Made by a program: the position numbers and the translations under genes. The notes under the pieces are model-generated. The model searched no databases. It saw nothing but the letters and a program-made list of their open reading frames with translations, and was not told where the DNA came from. Source: Ligustrum vulgare (lineage: Eukaryota; Streptophyta; Magnoliopsida; Lamiales; Oleaceae). Taken from it: a stretch of 64,000 bases of DNA. Numbering within the stretch: the stretch's first letter is position 1; the number at the start of each line of letters is the position of its first letter. Shown here one piece after another: positions 45,130-57,925 of this stretch. Location of the stretch: assembly GCA_963555705.1 (NCBI GenBank), contig OY743181.1, positions 26,602,513 to 26,666,512 of the forward strand, in the 5' to 3' direction.

Positions 45130-46640
45130 ATGAATATTGTATTGAACCAGAAGTTCATACATATGTACAAGTGAAATATCTTGTTGAACCAGAAGTTCTA
45201 TAATGATTGGTTAGATTCCAATTCAATAATGAGATTTATTGAGAATGAATAATGGCATTCATTAAAGAACCAGAAGATTGTTATCATTGCTGCTTGTTCT
45301 CAAAAGTAAATTAATTATCTCACTAAATGAATGACTGATTTTTGCTCAAGTAATGATATTACGAGCAAAGTGATAAATGCTAGCATGAATATATCTTAAA
45401 GTCATTAATGATTTTACGAATTAGTTGAGATAATAGAATATTATATTGCTAATGGTTTAGCAGATTAAAAGCCTCAAGTTATTTGCTATGAGAACAATTT
45501 GATTATGCAGCAATATTCTACATATAAACATGTCAATACGATGAAATAATGATTTGCTTGTGAAACTTTATGATTTTTAAGAAGTGCGATATCTATATAC
45601 ACTCCAACAATACGCACTTAATATATGATTGTATGACATGTGTTGCGGCATTTTAGCCGATTGATATAATATAAGATTTGTGAATATTATGGGGAAAACA
45701 CGCTTAAAGCGTAATTATGCCTGAAGCATAATGATAATCGATTCCAAAAATAAATATCTCTTGAATGATTGAGATGATCCCTTTGAGGCTGAATACTCAT
45801 AGTGAGTATAAGTGACATAGTTAAAAGAGATTCAGGTACCTGATGATAGAACATATACAGAGATCTCTCTATGTTATATTGAGTTGAAATGGAATCGATA
45901 AATAAGTCGACTACATACAACCCTCTTATGAAAATGAGGTTGATGAAATTATAATACTTTGGCCAAGTATATAACCCCAATGTAGGGATTATTATTCAAG
46001 GACCAGAAGTCCAAATGCTTAAATGTAAAGCCAGTAATTATATGTACAAATGAAAAATATTTCACAGTCGTAGATGACGACTTGTTGCGCGCAAGATTTT
46101 TCATTGAACTGGCATGACATATGGTGGATGTGACTATAATCTAAATCACTAGCTTGAGCTCTTTGATATACCAATGAGTGAGATCAAAAAGTGTGATTCT
46201 CATCTCGGTATTTTGAGGGTATTCTTTGATGTACCAGTTGATCGCGGTACGTTGGGATTTCAAGTAAAATGATTGTAGATTATATGTCAAAATTGATATC
46301 TATTTCAATGATTGATTATGCTCCTGCAAATTAGAAATTGCAGTTTATAAAGTGCAAGAACATACATGTATAAATCATTGAAAGATTCAATATGCCCAGA
46401 TTAGTATCACTATAGGATGATACAAATGACCCCATAATATAATATGTTGAAATTGAAATTGGAGTGTACTATTATTATATTTGAATATTTGGGCATGCAA
46501 TTGATTTTCAATATGCAAAATTATATTATCCACCGGAAATTGATTATTCACCAGAAGTGAATATGAAAATGAATATTTAATTATTCATCAGATGTGAATT
46601 CTAGATTTTGATAGAAGTGAATCAATTCTAGATTTGAGTA
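45130..46640 (+). repeat. Hairpin group 2 of element B
   Basis: TGAAC..GTTCA near 45143 and 45184, GGAC..GTCC near 46001, ATTCAC..GTGAAT near 46546. Others seen in A are eroded here (for example near 46585 and 46610). Confidence 0.55.
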
Positions 46641-46824
46641 ATGCAATCAGTCAACTAAATAAACATTGCTTGGTATAGCATGTTCAGTACATCATAAATA
46701 AACTATGACATCATAAATGAGCTACGAATGATTTATATAAAGCTCATCATGAATGATATGTTTTGATGAAAAGATATGAGATTGCATCAATATACTTGTG
46801 ATATTCCATGAAAAGGAATAAATA

Positions 46825-47461
46825 CGCGTTGCACTCTTTTTCCCTTAGCTGAGGTTTTTCCCACAGGGTTTTTCTAGCAAGGTTTTTAATGAGGCAACAG
46901 TTGAGGCGTATTGATAAGAATTAATGAGAATAATGTACTCTTTTTCCCTTCGCTGAGGTTTTGTCCCACAGGGTTTTCCTAGCAAAGGTTTTTGAGGCAT
47001 CATCATAGCTATCAACAAGCTATAATTCAGCAACACATTGTTATACTGGAATGATATCAACAAATGAAGAAAATCATACACATCTTATAAAGAATGCTAC
47101 ACACAAGAAGATTTTCATATATATTCCAGAAGAAAGATGATATCAATGTTTGAGAAGTTCATGAATCCTCAATTGCACACTTCAGGGGGAGAAACAGCTG
47201 TACTCTTTTTCCTTGGTTCAGATTTTATCCCACTGGGTTTTACTGACAAGGTTTTAATGAGGCAGCACTTCAGAACTTCAAGATTCAGTACATGATTTGT
47301 CCTACTCGAACATCAGACTCAATGATTTACCATGGCCAACATCAGGGGGAGCAGCTGTACTCTTTTTCCTTCGCTCAAGTTTTATCCCACTGGGTTTTCT
47401 TAGCAAGGTTTTAACGAGGCAGACCATTGAGCAAGCGAGTAATATGTCATTCAAGGGGGAG
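46825..47461 (+). repeat. Copia-like 3' tail repeats and polypurine tract of element B
   Basis: Four copies of the CTCTTTTTCC..GGGTTTT..AAGGTTTT..GAGGCA block and a TCAAGGGGGAG tract before the 3' LTR. Confidence 0.75.
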
Positions 47462-47651
47462 TGTTAGGAATATTTAGGTAAAGTTAGGTAAAATTAGGTG
47501 AATTCCATATTACCATTATGCCCCTGTAAAATTTATATATTACGATTATGCCATTGTCCCCTCCTATAAATACGGGCCTATATTCATTATGAAATATTAA
47601 GAATAAGAAATTCTCTCTGATTCTCTCTATATTATCTATTGTTTTACAACA
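47462..47651 (+). repeat. 3' LTR of element B
   Basis: 190 bp with one copy of the segment duplicated in the 5' LTR; followed by GTTTT. Confidence 0.93.
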
Positions 47652-47761
47652 GTTTTACATTATTTGCCTTGAAAATTTTTTAAAAAGGAAAGGTGAAAAA
47701 AGATTTTTCATGAAAATATTTTTCATTTCCATTTTTCATCTTTTGTCTATCAAACACACCC

Positions 47762-48226
47762 TTATTATGAGATATATGGCAAAGACGAAGAGACTCTTTT
47801 ACACACGCCTGTTTTCTTGTTTCACATAAAGAAGCTTTTTGCATTCTTCCATTTTCTTAAATAAAATAAATATTTGAAATGAATAATGATTTGAGGAGAA
47901 TATCTTGTTAAAAAGAAAAAAGAGAAAAAAATGTATTTAAAATTTAAAGAGGGCCAAATAGGGGATCATTTTTAAACTCATTTTTTTACAATATTCAATT
48001 TTAATCATATTTTAACAATAAAATATTTTATACATGAACTCCAATTTTTTCTCTCATTTTAAATCACATAACATTTCATTATTCACTATTCAAAACTTTT
48101 TTTTAACCAAAGAATGACAATCAAACAAATAATAAGGAAAAACTAAAGAAATGCTTATTTGTTATAATTGAAGACCTCATCATTTGCCACTTTTAGTTAA
48201 CTCCATAAAACATTTATTAAAGATAA
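47762..48226. other. AT-rich intergenic DNA
   Basis: No gene or clear repeat recognised. Confidence 0.5.
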
Positions 48227-49336
48227 CTAGTATATACTCGTGTGATAGACGAATGATATTATCATTATGTTTGTTTGCAATAGGAAGTGTTAATGAATAA
48301 AGTGGCATAATAATAAAGTAATGAACACAAAGAAATAAATTTGGATATTGATAATCAATATTTAAATTTGGTAGTTGATTGACAAAATAAAATTAAGTTC
48401 TGAAAAACTTATTTAAAAACAACATTTGTAGTGAAACTTGTTGAATATCCATCCTTATCAGAAATTAGTATTTTCATTCTAGCACGATTGGTAACCCGAG
48501 ACATTACTATATGTAATTGTCCATGACTAAATACTGTTCTTTTCAAATAAAGTCCAACATGCGAGAGAGACTAACCTTGACTCTTGTTAATAGTCATAAC
48601 ATATGAGACTAGCAAAGGAAATTGTCTTCGTTGAAATTTGAAAGGTAATCTTGGGTCCGATGGAGTTGAAGTCATTCTAGGAATAAAAACTTTATGTCCA
48701 ACATTACTTCCTAAAATTATGTGTCTCCAAAACATGATTACCAAGTCTTTTAATTACCAATCTAGTCCTATTATAAAGTTTGGTTGAATGATCAATATTT
48801 CTCAATAACATAATTGGGGCTCAAACATTCAACTTCAACTTCAACTTATGATTAAGAACCCCCGAACATCTAATTTTATTCAAAAACTCAGGAGTATGAA
48901 TATGTTCAAGTATCTCAATATTCGAATTTGACGTGCATGTTGCATCAAAACTAAAATACGTTGTGTCTTCAGTTAGATATCGAGATGACATGTGCTTATT
49001 TACAGATCAAAAACCTCGAGAGTCGCTTCATTCCAAAGCTTCAAAGCAATACATGTGCGTCATGGGTGCTTCATTCTAAATGATCAATTTAGCTTTAATA
49101 ATTAGCTCTGCAAGTGGAGACCTTTGTTTAATGTTGCATGTTGAATCTTCGTTTATAGTTAGAGGAATTACAAATCTACAATGAGTAATTCTACCTTCTA
49201 GTAGAAGAAGATATACTATACCACTCGATACTAATGCTAAAACAATTTCTCCTTTTGACCTCAAAGTTGCAACCAATGTTTTCCAAATAAAAGTTTTTCC
49301 TGTACCTCCATAACCATATAAAAAAAAATCGCCTCA
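48227..49336 (-). pseudogene. Helitron PIF1-like helicase remnant with Helitron 3' end
   Basis: Minus-strand text begins with YGGTGKTFIWKTL (Walker A) near 49320, passes ATLRSKGEIVLALVSSGI and NIKQRSPLAELIIKAKLII, then has a stop where the Walker B Trp should be (followed by NEAPM). After a damaged middle it ends with MTINKSQG, SLSHVGLYL and VFSHGQL near 48600-48500. This is the C-terminal helicase part of a Helitron RepHel protein. About 200 bp further the DNA reaches TCACACGAGTATATACTAG|T, a Helitron-like end at 48227. Confidence 0.8.
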
Positions 49337-49340
49337 ATCA

Positions 49341-50152
49341 TTGATAAGTGTATTTTATACGCTTATTTATATGTCAAAATTAGAATAATATATTGTTGTT
49401 TTTGAATAAATTAGACATAATTGATTCTTATTTGCTTTTATTTTAGAAAATATGACTTAAAGTATTTTATTACTTTCATAGACGATAGCACATGTGTATT
49501 TGCTTAAAATTAAGAACGAATTTATATAAAAAATTGTTCTCTATAAGAATAAAGTTGAGAATAAACTTAATAGGAAAACTAAGGTATTGAGAAGTGGCCG
49601 AAGTGGTGAGTATGAATCACCATTTGCTGAATTATGTACACAATAAAGAATCAAACATAAAAACGACATTAATTTATTTAACTAAGCAAAATAGTGTTGA
49701 TGAATGAAAAAAATAATACACCGAAATGAATGATGAACGTGATGTTGTTAAGTTCTTGGTTATCTTAGAACATATGATTCGGTCTTATACATACGTGAGG
49801 AAGGTAATCAAAAGAGAATGAAGATGAGTTCTTCTTTCTTTTATCGCTTAGGAGCCGTGTGAGAAATTATCGAACTCGAAATAAAGGACCGATAGCACGA
49901 AGATCAATTAATTCAATAAGAAATGGGAGTTAGCACTCGATTTCGTTGGTACCATTCAATCAAATCAAATTCAATTGTTTACTCATTCATCCACTTCAAA
50001 AAAAAAAAAAAAATCTATATTGTCATTTAATTACCTTTTAAACAAGATGCTCTAAAAGATAGAGGAAAATGGCCCTTATGAGTTATGGAAATGAAGGAAG
50101 CCTTCCTTCAGATAATTACGAGTGTGGAGATGTCTTACCGAAGTGGCCGTAT
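49341..50152 (+). other. LTR-like fragment and unassigned AT-rich DNA
   Basis: TGATAAGTGTATTTTATACG at 49341 resembles the opening of the Athila-like LTR at 2384, but the rest cannot be followed. No gene seen. Confidence 0.35.
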
Positions 50153-51752
50153 TATTTGCTAAAAACCGCAAGTACACGTGTCGCATACAAGTAATAGTGG
50201 ACTAATGAGTCTGGATTATCGATCCTACAAGGATTTTCTATTCTAGTTATACTATAGTGTGATAAATTCCAACAATAAACACATACAATAAAGTTTGGTT
50301 TTGGAAATGTTATAGAACTTAAAATTAAATCCACAATAGATTAAATGATTAAATAGAAGATAGTTAATGAATTGATGATAAAAGAGAGTTGATATTCTTG
50401 ATTTCACTTGATCTTCACCTAATTGATTTCTCAACATACAAATTGAAATGTTATTTACTAATCATGTTAGTTCCAATTTTCTAAGTTTAGTTAATTACCT
50501 CTCTCAAGTGAAATTAACCTACTATATCTCTATGTCGGTTAAAAACAAATCAATTTCATTAAACCTTTGTGAAAATTACTCAATGGATCATCTAGGATTT
50601 AAGTTATATCTTTATCCTTGACAAGAACCCAGAGCATGTATTGTATTGATTTAGAATATACAACAATCTCTCAACAATTGTACATTCCACAAGATTCAAG
50701 CATTAATTTGGCCAAGATAAATGCAAGATAATAAATACAACAATTAATGCATATGATAATAAATAACTTAAATTCTAATTGCAAACATTAAATTAAATTA
50801 AACAAGGTCAAGTTTCCTCAATCATCTCAACACAATATAAATTAGCCCATAATGAAATAACAATAAAACTCAAAGTTTGAATGCATCATTTCACTAATGG
50901 ATTAAAATACACAAGGAAATACGAAGATTAAACAATAAAAACTTCCCTTCAACTATGAGTTTGACTTCAAAACTTCAATGTTCTTCTATCATGTTGTAGA
51001 TATTTCACTCTTCAATCAACATTCAACACAAAATACAAAAGATTACAAGAGAATCTAACTACAAAATGAAGAAAAGAAGGGAAAAACTAGATAGAGAAAT
51101 GTAAAGAGGCAAGCCTAAGTTGGAACCCTAGCAAATGAGTGGATTTTGGTATTTATAGTTCCCAAAAATCACCCGATCAAGATCTGAGAATTCAAGATGT
51201 TGGGCTGAACCGGGTTGACCCATTTTTGAATTTTAAAGTCAAGCGGTCGCTAGGCATTAAGCTGAGCAATCGCTTGGTCCTTGCAAAATTCAAACATTTA
51301 GGTTTTGTCCATTTGGTTGTGCATTACGTAATCTCCCTTTGGTTTAATCATGTGATTGATTAGTTGATCATTTGGAGCCAAGTTCGTTTTTATTTGCAAT
51401 TAGGTCCTCCAACCTTTTGGGATGCTCACTTTGGTCCAAAAACTTTCAATTTTGTCCTTCAACTTTTAGAATTGTACATTTTGATCCCTCTCTTAATTGC
51501 ATGGCTAGTCTTGAACTTTAAAAAATTGACAGCTTGGTCCCTAGACTTCCTTGCTTTGTATGTTTTAGCACTTTTTCCTCCAAAATCTTCAACGAAACAC
51601 TAATTTTGTGTTCTCTTGTGATTTTCTCAATGAAGTTGAATAGTCAACCTAATTAGATACAAAAACATGTACAAATGAATAGATATTTATCAAAATCACT
51701 CCAAAATTACTATCCAAAATGTATGAACTGTGCATGTAAAATGCACCCAACA
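50153..51752 (-). repeat. 3' LTR of the Athila-type element
   Basis: About 1.6 kb; on the minus strand it starts TGTTGGGTGCATTTTACATG at 51752. TATA-like CTATAAATACC near 51150-51160. Confidence 0.8.
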
Positions 51753-53499
51753 AATACTCCCAAATATGAACTCTTGCTCGTCCCGAGCAAGAACATCTAC
51801 ATGTATCAACAAGTGAAATGATGAAATGAATAACAATACTAGATAACTTGCAATATTTTCATGAGTGTAAAATTGCATAATTAATTCACAACTATGTTTC
51901 CAAATAATGCTACAAAAAGAAGTTTTAGCTTATCCAATGTTCGATCGATGTGTGTGTGTGTGTGTGTGTGTGGATAAGTACTTTTAGTCATCAATTAGAT
52001 TCGAGAATATTGATTACTAAAGAGGTTTCTAGTCGAAACTAACCCACCATTAGTGGTCATTTCTTTCCTTTCTCACTCATGACATTCATCCCCCAATAGA
52101 TATTTCTTTTCTTTCCCGAGATGTAATTCTAGAGGGTACTCTCAAATCACTCATTTCTTTTTCAACTCTAGTTTGGTTATGTTTTACCAGCAATTTTGAC
52201 AAACTAGACATGCAATGATTCTCCACTAGATGAGTGCTTCGACATTCAAGCTTATACTAAGTAATTAAAACCCACTATTAATCTTAGCCCTTGAACAAAT
52301 ACAAATGCATGATATCTATATACTAATGTGATGATTGCTCATGATTTCCCCACTCCCTTAAGTTTTCTAATTGAACCATGTAATGAACTTTAGGTTGATA
52401 ACTCACCGATGTTTTTAGGATGAAGGGGTATTGGGTTTTAAGATACCCCAAAGAACTTAATAATTTGAGTAAAAAATGGTACGAATTGAGGTAGACTTAT
52501 TAAGAAAATGCAATGTTTTTTTTTGGTAACTTTCTCATTAAGATTTCTAATTGACCTATGTAGTGAACTTAGGCTGGTGACTCCCAATTTTAAAACTTAA
52601 GGCACTAAGTTTTGAGACACTCCAACGGGCTTAATCGCTTGAGTAAAAAAAGCTACGAGATAAGACAATGCAAGAATTAAAATGGGCTTCGATTTCTACT
52701 ATATGGTCATTACCTAGCTTATACTTGGCAAAAGATACTCCACGCAATTTTTTATTTTCAACATGCATAGAATCAACACAAGTCTAGACCATCTCCTTTA
52801 CCGGCTCAACCATCCCCTAACTTATCTCACAATACGATCAAGAGATTTAGAGCATTAGAAAAAATTGGATAGGTTGATAAGAAATTTAACATACCAGCTA
52901 ACAACCTAGATCTTCTACTCCATCAACCTCTTCACCCTTCAACAATTTCCAAACTTCACTAACAATCAATCATGACTATTGTGCTCAAAATAAACAAGAT
53001 CTTGCATGAATAAGAATTTTATAGAATATAGCATAAGTAGCATATTAGTTATAACTCATGAATTAACAACAATTTCAAACATCAGTCTCTTAAGCCAACA
53101 AGGCTATCTAGCGTGTCAATAATCAAAATAAAATAAGCAATTTCAAACATCAACACATCATAAGTAGGTAAGGCAATCTAATATGTCAACATAACAAAAT
53201 GAAACCATCACCCCCAAACTTGAATTAAACATTTCCTCAATGTAGACAAGGAGCATAATATAAAGAACAGAAAGGATAATGGAACTTCCCCAATTTTAAT
53301 GTTTAAATGATGTTCAAAATTGACCTAAACTTTTGATTCTCTTGATAAGCAAATCTCCCCCGAACTTTTTGAGGGCAAGGCCACTTTGGATTTCAAAAAT
53401 TTCAACCTACAAAAGTTGATGATTAATCAAGATGAGAATAATAAAAATGAAACAAGTAATCAAAAAGAGTAGAAATTTGGGTTGCCTCCCAAAAAGCTC
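51753..53499. other. Non-coding 3' region of the Athila-type element
   Basis: Between integrase and the 3' LTR; no gene. A (TG)n microsatellite lies at about 51949-51972. Two similar segments with GACTCCC/CTAGATGAG-like and TTTTGAGACACTCC/TTTTAAGATACCCC text (about 52360-52480 and 52540-52660) suggest an internal duplication. Confidence 0.5.
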
Positions 53500-56300
53500 T
53501 TAGTTAAAGTCATAAGGTCGAATTTTCGATGCAATCACTGTAGATTTGCAAGAGGAATGGACGACTTCTCCTTTTTCAAAATCACCAGCCAAGTATGGTT
53601 TCAAACATTGTCCAATGACTTTGAAGTTCCCTTTTCCCTCATGATAAAGTTCAACCGCTTCATGTGGGAAGATTTTAGCTATAGTGAAAGGTCCCGAACA
53701 TCTAGAGCGGAGTTTACCGGAGAACAAGAAGTCTAGAATTGTAGAGAAGAACTTGTTGTACAACATGTAATTCTCGATTTACAATGTTTTTGTCATGCAA
53801 CTTCTTTGTTTTCTCTTTGTACATCAGGGCATTCTCATATGATTCAAGGTGAAACTGATCAAGTTCATTGAGTTGAAGTAATCTTTTCTCAAAGGACAAC
53901 TTCATATCAAGATTTAAGATCTTTGTTGCCCAATAGACTCGGTGCTTGAGTTCAACTGGAAGGTGACATGTCTTTTCAAATAAAAGGCGGAATGGAAACA
54001 TACCAATGAGAGTTTTGAATGCGATGTGGTAGGCCCATAGTGCATTCCTTCCTCGAGGCATTTACCGTCACCTCAAGGATTTTCTTCGACTCCCTATTTG
54101 AAATCTCAACTTGTCCTCTTGTTTGTGGATGATAAGGAGCAGATACTCGATGTTTGACTCCATACTTGGTCAAGAGTGAGTCGAAGAGGCGATTGCAAAA
54201 ATATTTTCCTCCATTAATAATGATAGCTCGGGGGGTGCCATAAAGAGAAAAAATATTGTTCGCTACAAACACACCGCAAGTGCACGAGTCGCATACAAGT
54301 GATAGTGGACTAATTGAGTCCGGTTTATCGATCCCACAAGGATTGTCTATTTCAATTACACTCTAGTATAATTAATTTTAACAAGAAACACACACAATAA
54401 ATATTTGTTTGGGAATGTTCTCGTACTAGAATTAAATTTGCAATGGTAAATAAATAACTAGAAAAATGGTGATGAATAGATGATAAAGGAGTGTTGGGAT
54501 TCTTGATTCCACTTGACCATTACCTAATTAAATTATCAACAAGCAAAAAGAGATGCAATTCATTAATCATGTTAGACCCAATTTTCCAAGCTTAGCCAAT
54601 TACCTCTCTCGAGTGAAATCAACCCTAACTAGTGGCATTAACCTACTATATCTCTATGTCGATTAAAAACACACCAATTGCATTAAACCTATGTGAAAAT
54701 AACTCAATGGGTCATCTAGGGTTTTAGGTATATCTCTATCCTAAACAAGAACCTAGAGCAAATATTGTATTGATCTAGAATATACAACAATTTCTCAATA
54801 ATTGCACATTCCATGAAACCTAAGCATAAATGTGGCCACAAAAATGCTAGTCAATAAATACAACAATAAATGCACAAGATAATAAAAAGCTTAAATTCTT
54901 AATACAAGCATTAAAATCAACTAGGCTAGGTCAAGCTTCATCAACATCCCAACACAAAATAGTTTAGCCCATAGTGAAATAACAATAAAATTCAAGAATT
55001 AAATACATCATTTCAACAATAGAGTAAAGTAAATAGAGAAATATGAAGATTAAGCAAAAACACTTCCCTTCACCAATGATTCTTGCTTCCAAATATCACT
55101 ATTCTTCCACAATAATGTTGGTATTTCTCCCCTTAATCAATATTCATCAACTAAACTATACAAACTCAAGAGAAATTACAAGATAAAAGAGTAAAATAAA
55201 AGAGAAAAAGAGAGAGCTAGGGTTTTCTAGGGTTTTGAAGAGAAAAGAATGAATCCAAAATACTCAAAATCAATCAAAAATACACCCAAATCGCGTAGAT
55301 CCGCGTGTTTCAGCATCTGGGCCGGATCGGGTCGCACCGGGTCGGCCCAGATTTTCGCTTCATTTTATGACCACGCGATCGCGTGGCTGACTGGCTCGCG
55401 ATCGCGTGGTTGGCATTATAAGTCTCGGGTTGGATTTTTGCTTGAGTTCGCGAACGCGACTTGAGAATTACCACGCGATCGCGTGGTTGCAGTTTGGCTC
55501 TAATTTTGACTCTTTGATGGATTTAACTCTTTTCTCCTCAATTTCTTCAAGTATTCATCCATTTAGCTTCTTTCTTGTGTTTTCTCCATGAAGTTGATTG
55601 GTAAACCTATTTAACCACAAAACATGCACAATTAAGTAGGTATTTGTCCAAATTACTCAAAAAGTATTACCAAAAATATATGAAATATGCATGTAAAATG
55701 CACCCAACAAATATCTTTCTTTAAAAAGTTACAACCCAAGCATCATTAGTGGGGAGTGCTACTCCTTCTGCCCATTTTGACACGTAATCCATCGCTACCA
55801 AAATTTATTTATTTGAAAATGAAGATGGAAAAGGTCCCATGAAGTCAATTTTCCATTTATCAAATATTTCCACCTCTAAGATAGAATTGGAAATATTATC
55901 GAGGCGTTGGCAACGATCACATTTGGACGCAAGTGTGTGAGCATCCTTGAATAACATGGGCCAATATAAATCCTGACTGAAGAAAATTTGATGCGGTTTT
56001 CACGGCACCAAAATGACCTCCATAAGGTGATGAGTGATATTATTCAAGAATCTTCTTCATTTCATCCTTGAGTACACATCTTCAAATTATTTGGTCCGGA
56101 TCCCTTTTGAACAACAATAGTTCGTCCTAAAAATAATGCTTGATATCCGAGAAGAACTTTTTCCTTTGTTGATAGGAGCAGTCTAGGGAAGTGATATCAC
56201 TTGCTAGAAAATTCACTTGATCTACATACCATGATACAGTAGAAACTTGTAGAAGATTCATAATTTGAAAAAGTTTCTCATCCTTGAATACCTCACTTAT
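53500..56300 (-). pseudogene. pol: Athila integrase, split by a solo LTR
   Basis: From right to left: CDRCQR zinc finger near 55920, WKIDFMGPFP core opening near 55850, then the solo LTR at 54257-55709; on its other side the core continues with IFSLYGTPRA, YHPQTRGQVE near 54120 and the C-terminal GKLRSRCSGPF near 53720 and GQCLKPYL near 53600. Several stops and frameshifts are present, for example after 56000 and near 54060. Confidence 0.8.
54257..55709 (-). mobile_element. Athila-like solo LTR in the integrase gene
   Basis: 1453 bp, TGTTCGCTAC..CCCAACA on the plus strand, flanked by AATAT on both sides (54252-54256 and 55710-55714). It is more regular than the host LTRs and hence younger. 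It contains CCACGCGATCGCGTGG palindromes at 55371 and 55471 and related ones between. Confidence 0.9.
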
Positions 56301-57664
56301 CTCTTCATCAATAACCTCCTAGGTTTGCTCAAGTCTAGATAAGTGATTGGCTACAAGATTCTTGGTCTCCTTTTTGTCACGAATCTCCAAATCAAACTCT
56401 TGAAGAAGAAGAACCCATCTAATCATTCTCGGCTTGGCATCTTTCTTTGGAAACAAATATTTGAGGGCCGAATGGTCGGTATAGACAATCACCTTGTAAT
56501 CGATGAGATAAGATCGAAACTTATCAAAAGAAAATACCACCCTAGCACCTCCTTCTCGGTAGTAGCATAATTCAATTGAGCATCGGTGAAGGTTCTACTA
56601 TTAGTAGATGACATGCAAAAAGTTTTCATTTCTTTGCCCCAACACCGCCCCCAACGGCATAGTCACTTGCATCACACATAGCTCGAACGGTAAGTTCCAA
56701 TTCAGAGCCACAATAATAGATATCATGATGAGTTTCTCTTTTAGAGTGTTGAAAGCTTGGAGACACCCTTTAGAGAAATTAAACGTGGTGCTCTTTTCAA
56801 GTAGTGAACAAAGTGGCTTGGTGATTTTTGAGAAGTTCTTGATGAACCTCTTATAAAATCCAGCATGTCCCAAGAAGCTTCTTATACCCTTCACCGAGGT
56901 TGGGGGAGGTAGTTTCTCAATAACTTGAATTTTTACTTTGTCAACCTCAATCCCTTAGTTTGAAATCCGGTGTCCAAAGACTATGCCTTCTTGAACCATG
57001 AAATGGTATTTTTCCCAATTTAACACCAAATTGGTATCTTCACATCTCTTTAACACCATATTTAAATTATTCAACCAATCATCAAATGAAGCGCCAAACA
57101 CCGAAAAGTCATCCATAAATACCTCAATAAGTTTCTATGCCATTTCGGAGAAGATAGTCATCATGCATCGTTGAAAAGTGGTGGGTGCATTGCAAATACC
57201 AAAGGGAATCCTCCTATATGCAAAAGTTCTATATGGGCATGTGAAAGTTTCCTTCTCTTGATCCTTCGGGGCTATAGAGATTTGATTATAGCCCGAATAC
57301 CCATCTAGAAAGCAATAGTGAGAGTGATCAGCCAATCACTCAAGCATTTGATCAATGAATGGAAGGGGAAAATGATCCTTCCTAGTGTCATTGTTGAGCT
57401 TATAATAGTCAATGCAAATTGTCCACCCCGTCACCGACCTTTTTGGAATAAGCTCATTATTTTCATTTTCCACCACCGACCTCCTTTCTTTGGCACTTGT
57501 AAAAGGCTTACCCATGTACTATCTGAGATTGGATAGATAATGTCCGCATCAAGCCACTTCACTACTTTAGTTCTCACAACTTCTTTCATGTTAGGATTCA
57601 ACCGACATTGATGCTCAACCGAAGGCTTGAAATCATCCTCCATAAAAATTCTATGCATGCACAA
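56301..57664 (-). pseudogene. pol: Athila reverse transcriptase and RNase H
   Basis: Right to left: VVKWLDADIIYPISDSTWVS, FLDGYSGYNQISIAP near 57310, a FMDDFSVFG catalytic box near 57100 (the Athila variant of YVDD), SFLGHAGFYKRFIKNFS near 56870, [19 protein letters not shown] near 56460 and [11 protein letters not shown] near 56340. Stops separate the parts. Confidence 0.85.
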
Positions 57665-57925
57665 TAAAGGGCAAATACCTCAAATATCTGAGATGGTCCA
57701 TCCAATAGTCTCTTTATGCTTCCTTAATACCCGAAGTAATTTTTATTCTTCCACTTCATTCAAATAGTTAACAATAATAACCGAGAGGGTAGATGATTCT
57801 CCCAAATAAGCATACCTCAAATGAGAAGGAAGATGTTTTTGCTCAAGAGTTGGTGCTTTCTCAAGAGATGGTAATGGTGGTGAAGAACTCTTCTTCAACT
57901 CCTCGTAGTAAGGAGTTTTCTTGTG

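Larger units (their letters stand above)
41264..47651 (+). mobile_element. Element B: second LTR retrotransposon carrying LOG and the zinc-finger gene
   Basis: A 6.4-kb element with LTRs 41264-41477 (214 bp) and 47462-47651 (190 bp), flanked by GTTTT (41259-41263 and 47652-47656). Primer-binding site, polypurine tract, interior order and both antisense genes are as in element A, but the LTR sequence is clearly different, so A and B are separate subfamilies and separate insertions. The two LTRs differ by a 24-bp duplication and about four substitutions, so B is older than A. It ends 0.58 kb upstream of the MADS start codon. Confidence 0.93.
41131..47761. mobile_element. Small MITE split by element B
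   Basis: GGTTAGTTTGATTGA at 41131 and, read on the other strand, GGGTGTGTTTGATAGA ending at 47761 resemble terminal inverted repeats. Removing element B and one copy of GTTTT leaves about 240 bp with matching AAAAATG/CATTTTT text. The flanking trinucleotides do not clearly match, so the class is uncertain. Confidence 0.4.

Noticed and set aside
20871..47651. A and B as halves of one tandem or segmental duplication around the MADS gene.
   Set aside because: Target duplications differ (TTTAC, GTTTT), LTRs differ in length and sequence, and the flanks are unrelated.
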